DNA of 64,000 nt from Actinoplanes campanulatus. GTDB lineage: Bacteria > Actinomycetota > Actinomycetes > Mycobacteriales > Micromonosporaceae. Of the stretch, positions 12,530 through 21,134 are shown piece after piece. The translations under genes and the position numbers were made by a program. Location of the stretch: assembly GCF_014647795.1 (NCBI RefSeq), contig NZ_BMPW01000035.1, positions 20,117-84,116 of the forward strand. The letters are read 5' to 3'. Each line of letters opens with the position of its first letter. Position 1 is the stretch's first letter. Under the pieces are notes generated by a model that saw nothing but the letters and a program-made list of their open reading frames with translations, was not told where the DNA came from and did not search any database.

Positions 12530-13111
12530 ATGCCGTGGTGGTCATGGCGTCCGGGATCGGCTGCGAGCAATGAGCCGGATACCGGTGGCGAGGTGGCGGT
12601 GCAGAGCACCGTTCGCGTCGGTGTCCCGGCCCAGCGCGAGCCGAGCCGCTCCGGAGTTCCGTCCGAACTGTCCGCGACCGGATCGTCCGATCTGGTCATA
12701 CCGGTGCAGCTCGCGCGTGTCGGTAAGGCGCTCGATCTGCTCGACATCCGGTTCCTCGCCGACGGCGGCGGCAGCCTCCTGGCGATGTGGGAGCGGCACG
12801 CCGTGCTGTTCACCCTGGAGGGACCGGACGACGAGATCCTGGTGATGCGGGCCCGCCCGCACGCGACGGTCCCGCCGGACTGGGCCGACCGCGCCTACCG
12901 GGTGGTCAACGAGTGGAACCACACACGCCGCTTCTGCAAGGCCTACGTGGGTGACCCCACCGAGCGGGGCCAGCTCCCGATCTACGCGGAGCTCCAGGTC
13001 CCCCTCGCCGCGGGCGTCCACGACACCCTGCTGGTCGAGCTGCTCGACTGCGGCGCCGCGGTCGCCACCTCCTTCGTGGACTGGCTACACGACGAAGGCG
13101 CTTTGCTTTAA
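12530..13111 (+). CDS. YbjN domain-containing protein
   Basis: About 193 residues. A disordered N-terminal part (to about residue 60) is followed by a compact alpha/beta domain resembling the YbjN (putative sensory transduction regulator) family, which has a type III secretion chaperone-like fold. The run DWADRAYRVVNEWNHTRRFCKAYV-like region around residues 115-138 is typical. Possible starts are TTG 12509, GTG 12521 and ATG 12530; a GGGGAG at 12511-12516 precedes them. A cytoplasmic binding or regulatory role is inferred from family only. Confidence 0.7.
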   Translation: MPWWSWRPGSAASNEPDTGGEVAVQSTVRVGVPAQREPSRSGVPSELSATGSSDLVIPVQLARVGKALDLLDIRFLADGGGSLLAMWERHAVLFTLEGPDDEILVMRARPHATVPPDWADRAYRVVNEWNHTRRFCKAYVGDPTERGQLPIYAELQVPLAAGVHDTLLVELLDCGAAVATSFVDWLHDEGALL

Positions 13112-13131
13112 TTGCTTCGCTTCGCTCCGCG

Positions 13132-13253
13132 GCGATTCGCCTTGTAACCGGTGACTTGGGGCTCGGTTTTCCGCCACCGCAAACCCCGCGGCGTCGAAAA
13201 ACCGAGCCCCAAGTCACCGGCGGCGAATCGCGGGCACCCCAAGTCACCGGCGG
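13132..13253. repeat. long inverted repeat with an extra half copy
   Basis: A perfect 23-bp inverted repeat (13148-13170 and 13198-13220, arm beginning CCGGTGACTTGGGGCTCGG) surrounds a 27-base loop. It is extended by outer arms GCGATTCGCC (13132-13141) and GGCGAATCGC (13222-13231). A third partial copy, CCCCAAGTCACCGGCGG, lies at 13237-13253. It sits between two convergent genes, so it may act as a terminator, but the size and the extra half copy fit a small repeated element. Confidence 0.8.
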
Positions 13254-13266
13254 TACATCGCGGGTT

Positions 13267-14535
13267 CTAGCGCAAGGGGAACATGCCGATCCGGCCGTGG
13301 AATTCGCGGCCCAGCTGGTCGGTGTCCGAGCCGACGAGCAGGCCGTCCGGGGTGACCAGGAAGGTTCGCACGCCGACGCCCCGCGACCGGGTGGGGTTCC
13401 ACTCCAGGGCCTTGCCGGTGCCCGGGCTGACCGCGCCGATACCGGGCCGGGAGACCGCGCCCGGCCCCGGTCCGTTGCCGTCCGTGCCGTACGGGTTGTC
13501 GAACCACCGCTGGTGCCCGCCCAGGTAGACGGCCGGCCCGGTGATCGCCACGGCGTACAGGGAGTCGCCGCCGGTGCGCTGCACCCACGTCGGGTTCAGC
13601 CGTCCGGTGGCCCGGACCTCGAACCGGGCGGCCGAGTCGCACAGCTTCTGCGCCGATGACGCCCGGCCGGTCGCGGCCACCACGACGTACGAGCCGTCCG
13701 GTGAGAATTTCACCTGCCGCAGGTAGGTGTCGAAGCCCTTCATGCAGGTCGGCTTGAACGCGTCGGTGTACCAGTTGACCAGGCCGGCCCCGGAGCCGCC
13801 GACGTCGAACTGCGCGATCTGGGTGCGGTCCGCGCCGTTCGACCGCAGGAAGGCGCCGACCGCGATCAGCCGGTTGCCGTCCGGTGAGACGTCGAAGTGC
13901 TCCACCCGGACCCGTTTGAGGCCCGGCCCGGCCAGCCGCGCGTCGAAGCCCTGGTCCACCGAACCGGTTTCGCCGTTGAGCCGGACCAGCCCGAGCCGCT
14001 GCACCCCGTTGACCGCCGAGAACGTGCCACCCGCGTAGAGCCGCTCACCCCGGCTGACCAGTGCCCGGATGTCACCCCAGTTGACCCGGGCGTTGAAGGA
14101 GCCGTACCGGGTGTTGTCACGCAGCGACATCCGGGCGAGACCGCGCTGTTGCGCCCCGTTGACGGTCTTGAACGCGCCACCCATGTACACCGAGTGGTCG
14201 GGCCCGGCGGCCAGCGAGTAGACCGCGCCGTCCACCTGCGGGGCGAAGGTCCGGATCGCGCCGTCGTTCAGCCCGAACGCGAAGATGTTCTTCCGCTCGT
14301 AGGTCTGCCGGCGGCTGCTGTCGGCCACCTTGGTGAAGGCCCCGCCGACCACCACCGTGTCGCCGACCAGCGCCAGCGACCACACCGTCCCGTCGAGCAC
14401 GTGTGGCGTCCAGTCCACCGGATCATCGGAGACCACCGACGGGTGCGCGCGGTCGGCCGTGGCCGGCACGGTATCGATCAGCGCCGGAACGGCGACGACC
14501 GCGACAGCGGCGGCAGCGAGCAGGCGACGGCGCAT
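13267..14535 (-). CDS. secreted beta-propeller protein (delta-60/DUF5122-like repeats)
   Basis: A 422-residue exported protein with a signal peptide (MRRRLLAAAAVAVVAVPAL, cleavage likely after the PATA segment near residue 27). The mature part has repeated blades of the type VGGAFTKV, MGGAFKTVNG, AGGTFSAVNG and VGAFLRSNG, each followed by an acidic or basic loop, as in DUF5122 beta-propellers. These domains bind or scaffold outside the cell. No catalytic site was recognised. Confidence 0.8.
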   Translation of the reverse strand: MRRRLLAAAAVAVVAVPALIDTVPATADRAHPSVVSDDPVDWTPHVLDGTVWSLALVGDTVVVGGAFTKVADSSRRQTYERKNIFAFGLNDGAIRTFAPQVDGAVYSLAAGPDHSVYMGGAFKTVNGAQQRGLARMSLRDNTRYGSFNARVNWGDIRALVSRGERLYAGGTFSAVNGVQRLGLVRLNGETGSVDQGFDARLAGPGLKRVRVEHFDVSPDGNRLIAVGAFLRSNGADRTQIAQFDVGGSGAGLVNWYTDAFKPTCMKGFDTYLRQVKFSPDGSYVVVAATGRASSAQKLCDSAARFEVRATGRLNPTWVQRTGGDSLYAVAITGPAVYLGGHQRWFDNPYGTDGNGPGPGAVSRPGIGAVSPGTGKALEWNPTRSRGVGVRTFLVTPDGLLVGSDTDQLGREFHGRIGMFPLR

Positions 14536-14598
14536 GAGATGGCTCCCGAGATCGTTAGTGACAATACGATCAACGAGCCATCGCCGGTCGCGACACTG

Positions 14599-14988
14599 TC
14601 AGTGGGCGGGCTCCGCGCTATCCATCGTGTTCACCATGAAATGTGCCGCTCGCTCGAGATAGTCCCAGAGCTCCGCCTCGTACGGCGCGGGCAGTTCGAG
14701 TGAGTCGACCGCCACCCGCATGTGCCGCAGCCAGGCGTCGCGGGCCTCCGCGTCGACCCGGAACGGCGCGTGCCGCATCCGCAGCCGGGGATGCCCGCGA
14801 CTGTCCGAGTACGTGCTGGGGCCACCCCAGTACTGGATGAGGAAGAGCGTGAACCGGTCGGCGGCCGGCCCCAGGTCGTCCTCCGGATACATCGGGCGCA
14901 GCAGCGGGTCTTCCGCGACGCCTTCGTAGAACTTGTCCACGAGGCGCCGGAACGTGGGTTCGCCGCCGACGGCTTCGAAGAAGGTCAC
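14599..14988 (-). CDS. glbO: group II truncated hemoglobin
   Basis: A 129-residue globin. The start TFFEAVGGEPTFRRLVDKFY, the YWGGPSTYSD segment around residue 57 (Tyr plus the Trp-Gly pair at G8 region) and the RMRHAPF motif with the proximal heme His around residue 75 identify the TrHbO group. It binds O2/NO-type ligands, with a proposed oxidative-stress role. The GTG start at 14988 has a GGAGAGG ribosome binding site and overlaps the stop of the MFS gene, so the two are coupled. Confidence 0.88.
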   Translation of the reverse strand: MTFFEAVGGEPTFRRLVDKFYEGVAEDPLLRPMYPEDDLGPAADRFTLFLIQYWGGPSTYSDSRGHPRLRMRHAPFRVDAEARDAWLRHMRVAVDSLELPAPYEAELWDYLERAAHFMVNTMDSAEPAH

Positions 14989-16274
14989 CTCTCCATCCTG
15001 CCAGCACCCGCGGCGGGTTCCGGCAGGCCCTGGCGTGGCCAGGACAGAACGATGAGAAGCATCACGACGGCGCCGCCGATGCTCCACAGCCCGACCACGA
15101 GCGGCAGCCGGAAATGGTCGGCCAGAAGCCCGGTGACGATGACGGCGGTGAACTGGGTGACCTGCACCCCGCTGCCGACGACCCCGAAGGCGCGGGCCCG
15201 GTAGCCGTCCGGCACGGCCAGCGTGAAGTTCGCGTTGAGGGTCGGCAGCAGCGCGCCCTGGGTCAGTCCGGAGAGCATCACCAGCGCCGCCACGAACGGC
15301 GCCGGCGGCCCGAAGATCGACGGCACGAGAAGCAACGGCATGGACACCGCGAGGTACGGGACGAGCCGTGCCCGGCGGTGGGCGGGCACGAGCCGGCTGA
15401 ACAGGATGCCGCCCAGTACGAACCCGAACGGCCCGGCCGCCATGATCAGGCCCTGGTCGAGGTTCGACGAGCTGTGGCCGGGGGTGCCCTCGACGGCCCA
15501 GGCCGCGGCGAGCCCCTCCGGGACGATGGCGAAGACGGTGACCGTGAACACCACGGTAACGATGGAGCGCAGCAGCGGATGGGAGAAGACCAGCCGGAAC
15601 CCCTCGCCGGTCTCGCGCAGCAGGTGGGTCCGTCCGCTGTCCGGGTTCGTGGCCGGCCGGGGCCGCACCCCGGACGCCACCAGCAGCGCCGAGAACAGGA
15701 AGGTCAGGACGTCCAGGCCGAGGGCGATCCGCGGGGTGAGGGCGACGGCCAGGGTGGCGCCGGCCAGGTAGCCGACCACCTGGGCGGTCTGGCTCGCGGT
15801 CTGCTGGAGCGCGGTGGCCAGTGGCAGCCGCTCCCGCCCGACCAGCTCCGGCAGCAGCGCCGAGCGGGCCGCCTGCGCGGGCGGCGCGGCGAGCCCGGCC
15901 AGCAGCAGGATGAGCAGCATCAACGGCACCGGCATGTGCGGCACCAGCAGCAGCGCGATCAGCGCCATCCGGGTCAGGTCCGCGACGATCATGACCCGGC
16001 GGTACGGGTACCGCTCAGCGATCGCGGACAGCAGTGGCCCGACGATCCAGGGCAGGAAGCCGACCGCGAACGAGGCCGCGGAGAGCAGCACCGACTGGCT
16101 CTTGTGGTAGACCAGCACCGTCACCGCGGCCCGGGACAGGTAGTCGCCTAGCCAGTTGATCAGGGTTGCGAGATAGACCGCGCGGTACTCACGGAGGCGG
16201 AAGAGGCTTCGGAAAGTAGCGTTCCCCCCACTGTGTGTAGCCGTTCTGGGGTCGTTCGCCACCGAAGCCTCCAT
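14985..16274 (-). CDS. MFS transporter (enterobactin-exporter-like family)
   Basis: About 430 residues with around twelve hydrophobic segments. The early part with LINWLGDYLSRAAVTVLVYHKS and YPYRRVMIVADLTRMALIALLL fits the MFS_3/EntS-like group of drug or siderophore exporters. The ATG at 16274 (MEASVANDPR) is preferred to the upstream frame extension at 16298. It is coupled to the globin gene downstream. The substrate is unknown. Confidence 0.8.
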   Translation of the reverse strand: MEASVANDPRTATHSGGNATFRSLFRLREYRAVYLATLINWLGDYLSRAAVTVLVYHKSQSVLLSAASFAVGFLPWIVGPLLSAIAERYPYRRVMIVADLTRMALIALLLVPHMPVPLMLLILLLAGLAAPPAQAARSALLPELVGRERLPLATALQQTASQTAQVVGYLAGATLAVALTPRIALGLDVLTFLFSALLVASGVRPRPATNPDSGRTHLLRETGEGFRLVFSHPLLRSIVTVVFTVTVFAIVPEGLAAAWAVEGTPGHSSSNLDQGLIMAAGPFGFVLGGILFSRLVPAHRRARLVPYLAVSMPLLLVPSIFGPPAPFVAALVMLSGLTQGALLPTLNANFTLAVPDGYRARAFGVVGSGVQVTQFTAVIVTGLLADHFRLPLVVGLWSIGGAVVMLLIVLSWPRQGLPEPAAGAGRMER

Positions 16275-16461
16275 CGCTTTCGACGATCGCCGAAGCACGA
16301 CGAAGGCCGTGCGCGCCCGCTGATCTTCGGGGGATGGGCGCGCGGCATGAGCAGAATCTGTAGCGGATTCTGCCCGATCGTCCTAGTCGATGCTAGTGAA
16401 GTCGAGTCGAAGATTGGCCGTTCGGGCGAGGTGGAATCGGGTCCTGTGCTTTATCTGCTGG

Positions 16462-17553
16462 TCAGGTGGCTCCGCCTGGCCGCTGCGGGTCGGTCGGGGT
16501 AGGCGAGGAATTCTCGCCGCCACCGAGCCACGCGGGCGGAACGGCGCTGCGCGGCAGGAGCCGGGACGCCGCGATCCGCTCGGACAGCCCCGAGGTCTCC
16601 AGTGCCTCGGTCAGCGCCCGGCGCAGATCCCGCTGGATCACCACCTGACTGTCCGCGGTGGTCTTGGCGATCGTTCGGATCACCGCGCCGTCCACGGTGA
16701 GCTGTTCGACGCCGATCACCTCCGGCGGCTCCAGGAACTCGGTCTGGTGCTCCGGCTCGGTCGCCACCGACCCGGCGGCGGTCCTCAGTACGGCGACCGC
16801 CTCCTCCGAGCTGACGAAGCCGATCGGGATGTCGATCACGACCATCGCCCAGCCCTGGCTCTTGTTGCCGACCCGGACGATCTCACCGTTGCGGATGTAC
16901 CACAGCACACCCCGGGCGTCGCGGACCGTGGTGATCCGCAGCCCGACGCTCTCCACCACACCGGTCGCCTCGCCCAGGTCGACCGTGTCGCCCACGCCGT
17001 ACTGATCCTCCAGCAGCATGAACAGGCCGGCGATCAGATCCTTGACCAGACTCTGCGCGCCGAAGCCGAGCGCCACACCGACGATGCCGGCGCTGGCCAG
17101 CAGCGGTCCCAGGTTGAAGCCGAGCTCACCCATCACCAGCAGCGCGGCCATCGTGAAGACCACCGCGCTGACGAAACTGCGCAGCACCGAACCGATCGCC
17201 TCGGCCCGCTGCCGGCGCCGCTCCGGGATGAACTGTCCCTCCTCGGCGGTGACCGTCACCTTCTCCCTGAGCGGCCTCAGCAGCGCCGGCATCGACGCGC
17301 GCGAGGTGCTCGACGCCAGCCGGGAGATGGCGCGGTGCAGCAGCCACCGGATGAGCATCGCGACCAGAATGATCCCGATGATCCGCAGTGGCTTGATGAC
17401 CACCACGTAGCTGCTGTTGCCCAGCCACTGGCTGCCGGTCCAGTCGACGATCCGGTCACAGAGCACGTTCTCGTCGCACGCCTTCTTGACGTCGGGACTC
17501 GAGTAGTAGTCCGGCGTCGAGGGCGAAGGTGAGGGGGGAGCTAAGAGGAACAC
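16462..17553 (-). CDS. MscS-family mechanosensitive ion channel
   Basis: A 363-residue inner-membrane channel protein. Hydrophobic helices near residues 52-70 and 128-150 precede the pore helix region SAGIVGVALGFGAQSLVKDLIAG (around 155-178), followed by the beta domain with GVGDTVDLGEATGVVESVGLR and IRNGEIVRVGNKSQG. These are MscS signatures. It protects against hypo-osmotic shock. The start is GTG at 17553. The C-terminal tail is Pro-rich and disordered. Confidence 0.9.
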   Translation of the reverse strand: MFLLAPPSPSPSTPDYYSSPDVKKACDENVLCDRIVDWTGSQWLGNSSYVVVIKPLRIIGIILVAMLIRWLLHRAISRLASSTSRASMPALLRPLREKVTVTAEEGQFIPERRRQRAEAIGSVLRSFVSAVVFTMAALLVMGELGFNLGPLLASAGIVGVALGFGAQSLVKDLIAGLFMLLEDQYGVGDTVDLGEATGVVESVGLRITTVRDARGVLWYIRNGEIVRVGNKSQGWAMVVIDIPIGFVSSEEAVAVLRTAAGSVATEPEHQTEFLEPPEVIGVEQLTVDGAVIRTIAKTTADSQVVIQRDLRRALTEALETSGLSERIAASRLLPRSAVPPAWLGGGENSSPTPTDPQRPGGAT

Positions 17554-17743
17554 GGGGACAGAAGCTACCGGGTCCGGCCGGGTGAAGACCTCTGACGTTT
17601 ACCGCGTAGCCACAGATTGTGCTCGCAATTTGGTTATTCATCAGGGACTATTGGCGCACGGGTCCCGTACGGCGAGGCCCACATCACACACGCATGGGCT
17701 ATGGGAGCGGTCAAAAGCAACTGACACCGGAAGGGTGATTGCG

Positions 17744-18292
17744 ATGCCTGACATACGACCCACGGTTGGCTCTTCCGCGTTGGTGCTGAACGCTACCTAC
17801 GAGCCGCTGTGCGTCGTATCGGTGCGTCGAGCGACCATCCTCGTCCTGACCGCCAAGGCGGAGTGCGTGTCGGACGGCGACGGCATCCTGCACAGTGCCC
17901 ACCACACCCTCCCGGTTCCCTCCGTGGTTCGTCTCACGCGGTATGTGAAGGTTCCGTACCGTACTCATGTCGGGCTCTCCCGCCGGGCCGTCTTCGCCCG
18001 TGACGGCGGCCGTTGCGCCTACTGCCGCGGCTCCGCCGAGACCATCGACCACGTCTTCCCGCGCAGCCGGGGCGGCCTGCACGCCTGGGACAACGTGGTC
18101 GCCGCGTGCGCCAAGTGCAATCACAGCAAGGGCGACAAGACCCCGGCCGAGCTCGGCTGGCGTCTGCACGCGCTGCCGGCCGCCCCGCGTGGCGTGGCCT
18201 GGCGGGTGCTCGGGCACCGGACCCCCGATCCGCGCTGGATGGACTGGCTCGACCTGCCGCCCGCCCCGGTCGAGACCGCCGAGGCGGCCTAA
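17744..18292 (+). CDS. HNH endonuclease-domain protein
   Basis: A 182-residue protein with the HNH fold at residues about 90-145: CAYC, TIDHVFPRSRGGLHAWDNVVAACAKCNHSKGDKTPAELG. The two CxxC pairs would bind zinc. The N-terminal half (VLNATYEPLCVVSVRRATILVL) is conserved in a widespread actinobacterial family of unknown role. A GGAAGGG ribosome binding site precedes the ATG at 17744. A DNA nicking or repair role is plausible but not shown. Confidence 0.88.
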   Translation: MPDIRPTVGSSALVLNATYEPLCVVSVRRATILVLTAKAECVSDGDGILHSAHHTLPVPSVVRLTRYVKVPYRTHVGLSRRAVFARDGGRCAYCRGSAETIDHVFPRSRGGLHAWDNVVAACAKCNHSKGDKTPAELGWRLHALPAAPRGVAWRVLGHRTPDPRWMDWLDLPPAPVETAEAA

Positions 18293-19098
18293 CCTTTCGC
18301 GACCAGGGAGGCGAAGACGACGATGTTGTCCTCGTAGCCCTCCTCCCCGCCCAGCCATCGCCCGCCGCACGTCATGAGGCGCAGCAGTGGGCGCGTGTAG
18401 TCGCCGTAGACGCGCTTGGCCGGCAGTTCGTTCTTGTCGAACCGTTCCACGGAGTTGACCTCGAAGACCGCCTTCGTGCCGTCCGCGCGCCACACCCGGA
18501 TCTCCTGGCCCGGCTTCATCGTGTCCAGCTTGTGGAAGACCGACGGGCCGGTCCGGGTGTCGGCGTGCCCCACGATCAGCGCCGGGCCGTACTGCCCAGG
18601 GGTCGGGCCGCCCTCGAACCAGCCGGCCTCGTTGTGCCGTTTCAGCGGCGGGACGTCCACCGAGCCGTCGTTGGCCAGCCCCACCTCGAGCACCGGCGCC
18701 GACACCCGCAGCGCCGGGATCTCCAGCCGCTCCGGCCGGCTCGGCTCCAGCACCGGGTACTCCCGGGGCGGTGGCTTGTCCGGGCCGCGGAACAGGCCGC
18801 CGACGTCGAAGCCGGTCGCGAAGCCCAGACCCATGCCGACCACGAACAGCCCGAGGAAGAGCAGCACCAGCGCGATCACCCCGATCGTCCCGGCACGGCG
18901 GCCCCGCACCGGGGCCGGCGACGGCATCCGCCGGGGCAGCGGGATCCGGAACGGCGAACGCCCGCGGGTCACCGGCGTGGGCGGCAACGGCCCGGTGACC
19001 ACCCCGGGCGGCGGCGCCGTGATCACCTGGGCCGGGCGCTTGCGCGCGACCGCGTCCGGCACGCGAGGGCCGGACGGCGGCTTCTCCTCCTGGGCCAC
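18289..19098 (-). CDS. class F sortase
   Basis: A 269-residue membrane-anchored transpeptidase. After a Pro/Arg-rich cytoplasmic tail, one transmembrane segment lies at about 75-100. The catalytic domain contains VGHADT (His), LMTCGG (active-site Cys, near residue 245) and an Arg in the final strand region. It attaches surface proteins with an LPxTG-like signal. The gene lies seven bases downstream of a gene for an exported protein with a C-terminal hydrophobic segment, and an LPVTG protein is encoded at 39880. Confidence 0.88.
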   Translation of the reverse strand: MAQEEKPPSGPRVPDAVARKRPAQVITAPPPGVVTGPLPPTPVTRGRSPFRIPLPRRMPSPAPVRGRRAGTIGVIALVLLFLGLFVVGMGLGFATGFDVGGLFRGPDKPPPREYPVLEPSRPERLEIPALRVSAPVLEVGLANDGSVDVPPLKRHNEAGWFEGGPTPGQYGPALIVGHADTRTGPSVFHKLDTMKPGQEIRVWRADGTKAVFEVNSVERFDKNELPAKRVYGDYTRPLLRLMTCGGRWLGGEEGYEDNIVVFASLVAKG

Positions 19099-19105
19099 GG
19101 CAGCC

Positions 19106-19585
19106 TCAGCCGAGTCGCCGGCGGCGCAGCGACACGACTCCGAGACCCAACCCGGCCAGTACGGCGAGCAGGCCGCCGCCGATCAGCATCGACCCGGTGG
19201 CGCCGCCGGCGGTGCCTCCGCCGCCGGTGGCCGGGCCACGGCTCGGCTCGACGCCCGCGACCACGTGCAGGGTGGTCGTCGCGGCGCCGCCCTCCTGGCA
19301 GCGCAGGGCCACCGGGTAGTCGCCGGGTTCGGTGTCGGCCGGCACCCGTACCGTCGCGGTCAGGAAGCCGAACTCCGGCGAGACGGTGACCGAGCCGATC
19401 GGCTCGGCCGTCACCGTGGCGGCTTTGAGATTGTCCTCGCAGGACGCGCGGATCGAGAGCTCGTCGCCGGCCGGGACGGTGCTCGGGTTCAGCTCCACGA
19501 AGACGGCGGCCGCCCGTGCGCCGGACGGGACACCCAGAAGAACGAGGATGAGCGCCGCCGCAGCGGCGGGGACGGACTTACGCAT
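19106..19585 (-). CDS. exported membrane-anchored protein, sortase operon partner
   Basis: About 159 residues: a signal peptide (MRKSVPAAAAALILVLLG, cleaved near ARA), an Ig-like or cohesin-like middle domain with a paired Cys (ASCEDN and ALRCQEG), and a Gly/Thr-rich spacer. A C-terminal hydrophobic segment ends in RRRRLG. The end resembles a sorting signal, but no LPxTG is present. The ribosome binding site AGGAGGGGG precedes the ATG. It is the first gene of a two-gene operon with the sortase. Confidence 0.75.
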   Translation of the reverse strand: MRKSVPAAAAALILVLLGVPSGARAAAVFVELNPSTVPAGDELSIRASCEDNLKAATVTAEPIGSVTVSPEFGFLTATVRVPADTEPGDYPVALRCQEGGAATTTLHVVAGVEPSRGPATGGGGTAGGATGSMLIGGGLLAVLAGLGLGVVSLRRRRLG

Positions 19586-19786
19586 AGGATCCCCCTCCTG
19601 CCGTTCGCGACGGAAAGCACGCGGACGGCGCGTGAGGGTGATTTTCGCACCTGCGAGCGCGATCCGCGTAGATCCCGACGGCGTGAGACCCCGGTTCGAG
19701 ACCCGACGGTCCGGTACGACCATCGCTCCGCTACGGTGATTGATGTTCGAAATACGCAGGATCATCCGGCGCCTGGGGGCGTTCAG

Positions 19787-20059
19787 TTGTCAGTAATCAG
19801 CACCGTTCTGGTCTTCGTGATCATTCCGGTTGTGATAATCGGGACGATCGCGACTCTCGTCTTCGCCGGCTCCGACCGGTCGAAGCCGGACCGCCGTTAC
19901 CGCCCGGGCCGTCCCTACGACTTCCCGGCGATGTGGTTCACCGCGAAGCCGCAGCAGATCGCACCGGCGTCGGCCGGTCACAGCGGACTGGTCATCGAGG
20001 ACAGTTCCGGCGCACCGGTCCGGCCAGGTCCCACAGGAGGCGCAAGTGACAGTTGGTGA
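19787..20059 (+). CDS. small membrane protein
   Basis: A 90-residue protein with one N-terminal transmembrane helix (ISTVLVFVIIPVVIIGTIATLVFAG) and a basic, Pro-rich soluble part. The start is probably the TTG at 19787. The 3' end overlaps the next gene by 14 bases, indicating coupling with the DUF5130 gene. Function unknown. Confidence 0.65.
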   Translation: MSVISTVLVFVIIPVVIIGTIATLVFAGSDRSKPDRRYRPGRPYDFPAMWFTAKPQQIAPASAGHSGLVIEDSSGAPVRPGPTGGASDSW

Positions 20060-20441
20060 GGTCACCCCGCTGGAGCAGCCCGCCGAGGGTCCTTTTTCGA
20101 CCCGGCAGCTGCTCCGTCTCGACGAGGCGCTCCGGATCGCCGACCAGGTGACCGGGCTCAACTTCAGCATCTACCTGGGCGAGCTCGGTGAGCCGCTGCG
20201 CGCCGCCGCCGAGGAGCTGCACCACCAGACCCGTGACCCGCAGCGTGCGGTCCTGATCGCGGTGTCGCCCAACCAGCGGAAGCTGGAGATCGTCACCGGC
20301 GCCGACGCCCGCAAGCGCATCTCCGACCGGGACGCGAAGCTCGCCGGCCTGTCGATGGCGGCGTCCTTCGCCGGCGGCGACCTGGCTGGTGGCCTGCTCA
20401 TCGGGATCGACCAGCTGGCCACCCACGCCGGGGCGGCGTAG
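20046..20441 (+). CDS. DUF5130 / TPM-like domain protein
   Basis: A 131-residue protein. The segment TRQLLRLDEALRIADQVTGLNFSIYLG and the later AVLIAVSPNQRKLEIVTGADARKRISDRDAKLAG are typical of DUF5130, which resembles the TPM phosphatase-like fold. Ribosome binding site AGGAGG precedes the GTG start. Function unknown; pairing with the small membrane protein upstream suggests a membrane-surface role. Confidence 0.75.
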   Translation: MTVGEVTPLEQPAEGPFSTRQLLRLDEALRIADQVTGLNFSIYLGELGEPLRAAAEELHHQTRDPQRAVLIAVSPNQRKLEIVTGADARKRISDRDAKLAGLSMAASFAGGDLAGGLLIGIDQLATHAGAA

Positions 20442-20447
20442 CCCCGC

Positions 20448-21017
20448 CTAGCGCCACTGCGCGGGGTTCACCCGGATCGGGTAGGGGCTGTCCAGCTGGA
20501 GCTGGCCGTCGGTGCCGGCGTCCTCGATCGCCTGGTAGGACTCATCCGTCAGCGCATGGACGCGGAGCACCGGCCCGGCCTCCACGCGCCAGTAGGCGGG
20601 GATGCCGGCCGCCGCGTAGACGGCCGGCTTGAGCAGCCGGTCGTAGCGCCGCGTCTCGTCCGACTCGATCTCCACCACCAGCGCGACGTCCGCCGGGTCG
20701 ACCCAGATCGACCCGGACGAGTGCGGCCGCAGCACTGTCACGTCCGGCACCAGGTTGCTCGTGCCCATCTCGATTCCGAGCCGCGCGCACACCCACCAGC
20801 CGGGCGGCGCCGCCGAGCGCAGCGTGGTGACCACGCTCTCGACCATCGAGTCGTGTCGCGCGTCGGCCCGTGGGGTGACGTGCAGGCTGCCGTCGAGGAT
20901 CTCGTAACGGTGTCCGTCCTGCGGGAACAGGTGCAGATCCGGCTCGGTCCATCGACCCTCCGGCGCACTCCACCGCACCGGGGAAACCTGGCTCAGCATT
21001 GTCAAGTCCGCCTCCAT
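20448..21017 (-). CDS. Uma2-family (DUF820) putative endonuclease
   Basis: A 189-residue protein with the PD-(D/E)XK-like Uma2 fold. Seen are PQDGHRYEILDGSLHVTP (around residue 32), PDVTVLRP (around 95), VVEIESDETRRYDRLLKPAVYAAAGIPAYWRVE (around 110-145). The Asp, Glu and Lys of the core are in place. The family is abundant in actinomycetes and its role is unsettled. Confidence 0.85.
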   Translation of the reverse strand: MEADLTMLSQVSPVRWSAPEGRWTEPDLHLFPQDGHRYEILDGSLHVTPRADARHDSMVESVVTTLRSAAPPGWWVCARLGIEMGTSNLVPDVTVLRPHSSGSIWVDPADVALVVEIESDETRRYDRLLKPAVYAAAGIPAYWRVEAGPVLRVHALTDESYQAIEDAGTDGQLQLDSPYPIRVNPAQWR

Positions 21018-21091
21018 GACCGGGGAGTGTCAGACTACTCACACAGAGTTGTTTCCCGTGGCCAACGCGGCGGTAAGTTGCCACATGTGAA

Positions 21092-21118
21092 AGGCCCGCC
21101 CCACCAAAGTGGGACGGG
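21092..21118 (-). terminator. hairpin terminator after pepN
   Basis: The arms GGCCCGCCCCA and TGGGACGGGCC pair with a single mismatch around a short loop, about 20 bases beyond the pepN stop on the minus strand. Confidence 0.7.
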
Positions 21119-21134
21119 CCGTCATCACATCCGG

